Assembly: GCA_024704765.1 (NCBI GenBank)
Contig: JAKMXF010000322.1
Coordinates: 124,001 to 188,000, forward strand
From: Oopsacas minuta
Lineage: Eukaryota > Porifera > Hexactinellida > Lyssacinosida > Leucopsacidae
DNA length: 64,000 bases
Direction: 5' to 3'
Shown here: piece after piece, positions 57,980 to 64,000 of the stretch
Position numbering within the stretch: the first letter of the stretch is position 1
How the letters are laid out: every line of letters starts with the position of its first letter
Made by a program: the position numbers and the translations under genes
Notes under the pieces: model-generated
What the model saw: only the letters and a program-made list of their open reading frames with translations
Databases searched by the model: none
What the model was told of the DNA's origin: nothing

Positions 57980-59269
57980 TTAATTACGCTTAGAAAATAT
58001 TTGTAAACCGAAATTCTTGTTAGAAGAAATACAAATTAGTTTGTTGTTGTGTATTATAATGCCGGCAGGGGAGTATAACCTTCCAGCTTCATGTCCAAAC
58101 TGTCCTATCGTGTGTAGGAGGTCTCCTTCTGGTGAAAATACTTTGATTTTGTGAGCATAGTAGTCACTAATGACAATGTTATTGTATCCGTCCAAACAGA
58201 AGAAGTTTGCTGCTTTAACTTGCTTTCCTATTCCACTGGTTAGTAAGGAGCGGGACTTCTCTCCTGAGAGAGTAAATACGTGTATACACAGATTGTCAAC
58301 AGAGCTCAACACAAACATTTCATTATTTGTGAACTTTACATCAACAGATGATTTCATGGTTTTGTGTCGTAGCGTGTCTTTAAATACCAGATTTGTTGCC
58401 AGGATTTGTAGTCTGTTGTTGTTACAATCTGGCACATAAAGGTGTTGATTAGGAGAGATGGCGGGTTGACTAGGTTGATTGAACTCTTCACCACCAAATC
58501 CTCTCTTACCTACTCGCTTTATCATTGTTAGGTCTGGCAGCTTGAATAGGAAGATAGCGTGATACCCTATGTCTGTGACATAAATGTTGTCCTCATGAAT
58601 TAGGATACCCCATGGCTGACTCAGGTGTCTATCTCCGAATATATAAAGATGGTGTCCTTCCTGGGAGAATATTTGGATACGACTGTTGTTCATATCTGCC
58701 ACATAAATATGTCCAGATTCAGGTTCGATTGTGACACCTTGTGGATACTTAAGGTGCCCAGGAGCTGATCCTTGTTCCCCAACAGCAACAATGGGCTGTT
58801 GGAATGCAGAGTAGTTAGGTATTACTGGCATAGGAGGGATGGGAGGAATCTCGTGTTGGTTAATTTCTCCCAGACGAGAGATGTGTTCCTCTAGGTCTTG
58901 TGTGTTACACAAGAACCTCAGTTCTTGAGTTGGTGGTGCATTGAGTCGGAGTTCTGCCAGTTTAGCCTCCATCTCTCCCACAAATCTTTCCTGCATGGAA
59001 TGAAGCTTGTTATGCTTTATTTGGCCTTCTAATAGTGTCCTCGCTCCAACAAGTTCCTCCTCCATTTCCTGACGAGCCACCAGATCGGTTCTCATCTCTT
59101 CGCGTCTGTTCCTTAACGTGGCTAAGAGATGGACCCGTCTCTGGTTGAGGAGGAATATCAACCTGTCGATGGATTGGTGTATTTGGACCGCTATAGGATC
59201 GATAATTGGCTCTGCAAGTGATTCAGGCATTCGTGGCACTCCGATGGTTTCTGGGAATTGTGTCGCCAT
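57980..59269 (-). CDS. NHL-repeat beta-propeller protein with N-terminal coiled coil, copy 2
   Basis: Single-exon paralog of 18631-19914, 429 residues, opposite strand. The N-terminal half differs at roughly 13 of 170 positions, the propeller at about 42 of 257 by hand count. Many propeller changes sit at matching loop positions of successive blades: GHLKYPQGV against GQLDAPRGV, SQPWGI against SKPYGI, EEFNQPSQP against EEFYYPGQP, SDYYAHKIK against SDWSAHQIK, RLYSPAGI against MLYLPCGI. The end is IFSKRN rather than IFSD. No internal stop or frameshift is seen, so both copies look functional. Function is unknown, as for copy 1. Confidence 0.85.
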   Translation of the reverse strand: MATQFPETIGVPRMPESLAEPIIDPIAVQIHQSIDRLIFLLNQRRVHLLATLRNRREEMRTDLVARQEMEEELVGARTLLEGQIKHNKLHSMQERFVGEMEAKLAELRLNAPPTQELRFLCNTQDLEEHISRLGEINQHEIPPIPPMPVIPNYSAFQQPIVAVGEQGSAPGHLKYPQGVTIEPESGHIYVADMNNSRIQIFSQEGHHLYIFGDRHLSQPWGILIHEDNIYVTDIGYHAIFLFKLPDLTMIKRVGKRGFGGEEFNQPSQPAISPNQHLYVPDCNNNRLQILATNLVFKDTLRHKTMKSSVDVKFTNNEMFVLSSVDNLCIHVFTLSGEKSRSLLTSGIGKQVKAANFFCLDGYNNIVISDYYAHKIKVFSPEGDLLHTIGQFGHEAGRLYSPAGIIIHNNKLICISSNKNFGLQIFSKRN

Positions 59270-59586
59270 AATCTCGTGGATTATTTGTTGTTTGTTTGGT
59301 GTGAATTGTGTATATTTTGTTTGTTTTCAAATATATCAGAATTTATAGTTTCTATTGAATGAATATTCTGAATAGAAAACTGCTGATCTGACACAATTAT
59401 GAAAATAGAATTATTATTCTTAGAGGTTCGTGTCTGTTACCAAATTGTCTTTTGTGGATAACAAAGTACGTCAATGGTTGCTATGGTTATTTCTAATAAT
59501 TAGGAATGTTTCTTAGTAATACACCTTACTTTACATAATTAATATTCATTAGTCTGAGAAATGGTTTGTGGCAATTCATTATTCAA

Positions 59587-59622
<36 letters not shown>

Positions 59623-59655
59623 GCTCAATTTTCTCCTCCTTTGATGTTCAAGTAC
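57980..59655 (-). repeat. Inverted duplicated segment, copy 2
   Basis: Mate of 18256-19914, including about 385 bp of shared 5' flank with a longer CAA tract (59592-59632). A hAT-like element lies just outside the upstream edge (59650-59750), and copy 1 also has hAT-like sequence just outside its edge (18116-18235). Confidence 0.85.
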
Positions 59656-59773
59656 AATCACCCCCCGTTGTACCCCTGTTGTTGTTCATGAATCACTAAG
59701 GGTTCATAGACCCCATGTTGGATACCCAAGCTACAGCTATCTATTACTTATACTCATAATCTATAATTAGAAC

Positions 59774-61826
59774 ATGTCCAAACCAATTCCAATCTCAGAC
59801 AAGTTTGCGAACAAATTTGAAGTCCTTGAGGGGCTTGGTAAAGGCGCATTCAGTATTGTTAAGAAATGTCGAGGCAAGCAGGGCGAAGTAACGGGGAAAG
59901 AGTTTGCTGTTAAGATTATCAAAACGAAAGAACTTACAGCAAAGATATTAGCTAAATTGGAAAAGGAATCAAGAATATGTAAAACACTCAAACATCCAAA
60001 TATTGTATCGCTACATTATTCCTACCAGGTTTGTGTATATTTTAGGCGCCATTTCTCCCAAAGGTGTCGTAATTTAATTACCTCCTCCCTTAGGAAGATA
60101 ATACTTTCTATATGGTACTTGATCTTGTTACAGGAGGCGAATTATTTGATGATATTGTTAAAAGGGAGTATTATTCCGAGTCGCAAGCTTCTAACTGTTT
60201 GAGACAAGTTCTGCAGGCATTACAGTTCTGTCACGAGAGAAATATTATACACAGGTTTGTGTTGTTTGTTTGTTGTTGTTTGTTGTTGTATTTAGGTGCC
60301 AATAGGATTGAGGAGTATTGGCAAGAATGCCACCAGAACAATTCGTGGTAGAATACTTGCAGACCCTCCCTGTATTATCTCAGGAATTCACTCAGGAAAT
60401 TTTGAAAATCATGAGAATTAGATATTTTCAATATCTCTGGATATCTTCTGGTATATAGGAGACCTGGAGATTGGGAGTAGGGGAACTCGAGCTTTGTTTT
60501 ACAGCCCCATTGGGCCAATACAAATTTTGCCGAATATTGATTGTTGTTATTTATTTACTTATAGAGACATCAAACCAGAGAATTTACTTCTCACTTCAAA
60601 ACATCAGCCGTCAAATATCAAATTGGCAGATTTCGGGCTCGCAGTCGAGCTGGAGAAATCTATAGATTTCGCTTGGTACGGATTCGCCGGCACTCCTGGC
60701 TATCTGTCTCCAGAAATTCTCCAGAAAGTACCCTACGGTAGACCAGTAGACCTCTGGGCCTGTGGAGTTATACTATATATTCTTTTGGTTAGTATTGGTT
60801 GCTATGCAGGTGTATTTAATATATGATAGCCAAGCCAGTGGTTCGTAACCTGGGGTTCATGGATCCTTGGTGGTCGACGGAGGGCAGTAAGGAATCCACA
60901 GTATCACAAATTTTGTATTGTAGTAATGGGCAGAGGTCCATTTACCCAATTGTCCCATAGGTCGGTTACCCTCCTTTTTGGCACGATGATCAACAGAAAC
61001 TGTACGCATCAATCCGAAATGGTGAATACGACTTTCCGAGTCCAGATTGGGATACAGTTACTGATGAGGCAAAAACTCTGGTCACGAGGCTATTGACTCG
61101 TGATCCTATGAAGAGATTAACAGCTGGTGAATCTCTTAAACAGTCCTGGATTTTCACGCCTGAATTGCCTTCAAAATTTCATCGTCAGGGGACAATTGAT
61201 GGATTGAGGTCTTTCAATGCTAGACGGAAGTTGAGGGGCGCAGTTATATCTACGATTCTCTCGAATCAGCTGATCAGGACACTTGGAGCGCATAAAGAAG
61301 CTCAGCTGATTCCTGGACCGAAACCCGTCTCAGCAGAAATGGTTTGTATTTTGTATTTGCATTAGACTTTAGACAAAACAGAAATACCTGATTCATAGTG
61401 TATTCATATTTTCACACCTTTTGTTGTCAGCACAAAACTGATTTTTTTTGTTTTTAGATTATCAATTTGACTAAGAAATTGATTGATTCTATAAAGTTGC
61501 GAGATTGGGAAACATACTCAACACTTTGTGACGCAGAGATGACTTGTTTTGAACCAGAGTGTCGCCAACAGATCGTAGGGGGCCTCCAATTCCACAAATT
61601 CTATTTCGAAAATTCCCGTGGGAATCTTGCGACACCTGAATACGAGATTTTGAAACCAAATGTGAAACTATTCAAAGAAAATGGGGCGGTAATTAGTTAC
61701 ATTAAAAAGGTAACAAATGTGTCGGAAAGTGGAGAAATTGTGTCACATGATGTGAAAGAAACCCGTGTGTGGAATATGGTTGGCGGGAAATGGAAATGTA
61801 TTCATTTCCATCGTTCTAGTTATTGA
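59774..61826 (+). CDS. CAMK2: Ca2+/calmodulin-dependent protein kinase II (CaMKII)
   Basis: Cytosolic Ser/Thr kinase that forms a holoenzyme and keeps a memory of Ca2+ signals. Exons 59774-60028, 60094-60254, 60565-60787, 60961-61341 and 61458-61826 give 462 residues. The kinase domain has [35 protein letters not shown] and [11 protein letters not shown]. The regulatory segment has [10 protein letters not shown], with Thr291 at the place of the autophosphorylated Thr286/287 and Arg at -3 kept, followed by [16 protein letters not shown], the calmodulin-binding helix. The variable linker is short (about 25 residues). The association domain ends with [10 protein letters not shown] as expected. 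It is divergent from NHL copy 2 across 504 bp that hold a CAA repeat and a hAT-like element. Confidence 0.97.
60838..60960 (+). mobile_element. hAT-like short element in CaMKII intron
   Basis: Contains 'ggttcgtaacctggggttca', 'ggtcgacggagggcagtaag', 'tatcacaaattttgtattg' and a final 'gtcccatag'. Its right edge appears to supply or abut the acceptor of the exon at 60961. Confidence 0.5.
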
Positions 61827-62091
61827 CTTTATTGTTTTTGAGTTTCACTTATTTTGTTATTATTTACGTTACTTTTATCACAACTTATTAGCAGTTACAT
61901 GTTTTCTAGTAAAAATGAGAAATAAACAACAATCGTGAATATAATACAAGTTATAACATCCAGTAGATAAACAAACAAACAGTTGAACACACGAAAGAAC
62001 AACAACAAACAACAAATATACGAATATAATAGATGCAATTCTCTCTAAATAATATAGTCTCGCAGATATAAACAAATAAACACCAATAATA

Positions 62092-63999
62092 TTAACAAAC
62101 AGTATATTTCCTCTCTGCAATGAGTTCTTGAGATTTTAGCGTGTATAGCGCAACCTTCTCTTCCCATTTCATATTTCGTAGTGTCTCTTTGATCCTGATT
62201 TGTTCCCTGTGCCTCCAAAAGTCGTCCGCGAATCCGTTCTCATTGTGATTACCGAAAAATACCGGATAGACTTTGGCCCTGTTGAATTGTTTGTCTCTCT
62301 CGAGGGAGCTTTCGATCTCCTCTTCGTTTTCATCGAAAAATTCGACACATACAGTTTTACAAATACCGAATGTCCGAATGAGATAGACCAAGAGATTGAA
62401 AGGGGGTGGGAAGAAGGACTTACGTTGGTACTCTTCGACAACTTCCAAGAATTGTGTTAGATAAATACTGTCCGCCTTGTCAGAGATCTCATCAAAAATT
62501 TTCGTGAAATAAGCAACCATTAAATTCAGGAGTAGAACATTGGAAGTTAATTGCAGGAAAATTATGAAAATATACGCAATAACAGCTGTGGAATTCCAAA
62601 AGACAGGAGAAGCTGAATTTGAATCGAAGCTAATCGATCCATTTTGGATAACATCGAGAGAGAATTCACCAAACACTTGATAAATTGGATTAAACAGTAA
62701 AATACGGAGTAACACCCAGCCACTCGATTCCGTAGAGGTTAACGTGACGCCAATAATGCCGAATCCCAGTGCGACTAGGAAAAATATCACAAGAAACTTA
62801 AGCATCCGTTTGAATCCGATATAACAAGTGTATATTAATGGTCCAAGCCCGCGGAACACGAGCACATATTGGAAGAATCTCATGTAGAGTAGGACAGCAA
62901 CTAGCCCGTATACTAGACGTGTTATGTTATTAATTGGCCCACCTAGATCACTCGTAGGAAATTGAATCGCGAATACGAATATTGTCACTCGCAATGCGAT
63001 CGTTACCAGAAAACTAAATGCTATTGAAATGTCTAATATATTCCAACCAGAGCTCAAATATTCCAACATAGCAGAATTGAGAATCCTCAGCCATTGGTTA
63101 TGCTTGACACGTTTCCCTTTCGATTTGTCTTCGATCAGGAACCGATATTGAAACACCTCGTCCAAGATGTAGGCGAACATGTATAAGAAATATATAATAT
63201 CAAAGGTGACGAATCCATTCACAGGTGTTGATCTCCATGTGACCATAAAGTGTACCGTGTACAACACAAGAAACAGAAAATAGAACAGTGCATGTATGTA
63301 GAAAGTTGTACTGGGGCTGATGTAATAATGATAGAAGAAATTTATACTCGTACGTTGCCAGGGTCTTTTCAAAGATTTTTTCAACTGTACACTAATGTTG
63401 ATGTTTTGATCATCGCTATTATCATATTTTGCTTGTAGTTTTGCTATTCCATTCCATACATTACGCACGTGGCCTTGTACACCCTCATGGGTGTAAAATA
63501 ATTGCTCTCCTGCATTGCTTGCAAGCTCTATCGCGGTCGAATTGTTCCAAAATGGTATTTTCGTCTCGAAAAGTTCGTTTAAGGTGAATTCATTCTTACC
63601 AATTGCGTGATCTAACAATCCGACAGCTAATTCCTCGAAATACGCAGCTTTTTGGACTAAAGTCTCTCTGTCATCCGTGCTGACCGCTGTGTCGAATCTC
63701 AGCTCCTTTTCCACACCATAAAGCAACCGGGAAATAGCCAGCGCATTCGCGATTTGATAAACACCCTTTTGAGTTCGATAGAATTCGCGATCAGTTGTCG
63801 ACAATTCCTGCAAATGTACACCCGAATATTCCAAGAAAAGTTCTGCTACCTCGTATCGTTGGCTCAGTACCCCCCACACCATAATATACTCTGTGAAATA
63901 AACCTCATAATGCGTCAAACTATGCAATTCATCGTGTTTCGGTACATCTGGACTATTCCACAGGAAACCGTCCCCCATTAATTTCTCAATTGCTAGTTG
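62092..63999 (-). CDS. TRPM: TRPM-family cation channel, C-terminal part (5' end outside the window)
   Basis: One uninterrupted exon of at least 636 codons reading off the window edge; the frame upstream of the Met at 63978 stays open (AIEKLMGDGF), so the true start lies beyond. Pre-channel helices include FTEYIMVWGVLSQRYEVAEL, typical of the TRPM MHR4 region. Six hydrophobic segments follow between about 63320 and 62490. The pore-to-S6 stretch ends LLLNLMVAYFTKIFDEI, and the TRP domain reads EYQRKSFFPPPFNLLVYL, matching the melastatin form. The tail of about 110 residues is charged and has no NUDT9 or alpha-kinase domain. Ligand and gating cannot be told. A coding exon this long without introns is unusual here. 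Confidence 0.85.
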   Translation of the reverse strand, partial: QLAIEKLMGDGFLWNSPDVPKHDELHSLTHYEVYFTEYIMVWGVLSQRYEVAELFLEYSGVHLQELSTTDREFYRTQKGVYQIANALAISRLLYGVEKELRFDTAVSTDDRETLVQKAAYFEELAVGLLDHAIGKNEFTLNELFETKIPFWNNSTAIELASNAGEQLFYTHEGVQGHVRNVWNGIAKLQAKYDNSDDQNINISVQLKKSLKRPWQRTSINFFYHYYISPSTTFYIHALFYFLFLVLYTVHFMVTWRSTPVNGFVTFDIIYFLYMFAYILDEVFQYRFLIEDKSKGKRVKHNQWLRILNSAMLEYLSSGWNILDISIAFSFLVTIALRVTIFVFAIQFPTSDLGGPINNITRLVYGLVAVLLYMRFFQYVLVFRGLGPLIYTCYIGFKRMLKFLVIFFLVALGFGIIGVTLTSTESSGWVLLRILLFNPIYQVFGEFSLDVIQNGSISFDSNSASPVFWNSTAVIAYIFIIFLQLTSNVLLLNLMVAYFTKIFDEISDKADSIYLTQFLEVVEEYQRKSFFPPPFNLLVYLIRTFGICKTVCVEFFDENEEEIESSLERDKQFNRAKVYPVFFGNHNENGFADDFWRHREQIRIKETLRNMKWEEKVALYTLKSQELIAERKYTVC

Positions 64000-64000
64000 T

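Overview
This is nuclear DNA from an animal. The genes have many short GT-AG introns and belong to metazoan families: CSL/RBPJ, DUOX and DUOXA, myosin VI, NKCC, a p107/p130 pocket protein, an NK-class homeobox gene, CPEB, CaMKII and TRPM. About 15 genes lie in 64 kb, the DNA is AT-rich, and introns are full of AAAC/GTTT simple repeats. The density suggests a compact non-bilaterian or simple marine invertebrate genome. A sponge is my best guess, but that is inference. All exon models were built by hand from reading frame, splice signals and family alignment from memory. No transcript evidence was available.

Layout: 266-2832 (+) divergent CSL/RBPJ. 3105-6334 (-) DUOXA and 7202-17781 (+) DUOX, head to head across 867 bp. 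18631-19914 (+) single-exon NHL-repeat protein, copy 1. 20274-20906 (+) PRA1/RABAC1-like gene with interrupted frames. 21224-27160 (+) myosin VI. 27622-29253 (+) hnRNP M-like three-RRM protein. 30225-32001 (+) Sec61 alpha. 32270-37536 (+) NKCC-type cotransporter. 37711-43347 (+) p107/p130-like pocket protein. 43683-45266 (-) cryptochrome/photolyase. 48682-49404 (-) NK2/3/4-type homeobox gene between two long gene-poor stretches. 55148-57635 (+) CPEB2-4-type protein with polyQ. 57980-59269 (-) NHL-repeat protein, copy 2. 59774-61826 (+) CaMKII. 62092-63999 (-) TRPM-type channel, cut by the window edge.

DUOX and its maturation factor form a functional pair. The two NHL genes are an inverted duplication about 40 kb apart. 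The remaining genes look like unrelated neighbours in a compact genome. Non-coding space is filled with minisatellites and at least four dispersed short repeat families. One family carries the motif TTTTCACACCTTTT (T-box half-site TCACACCT), is concentrated in introns, and lies mostly in the sense orientation of the host gene. That pattern is the most unusual structure I see.
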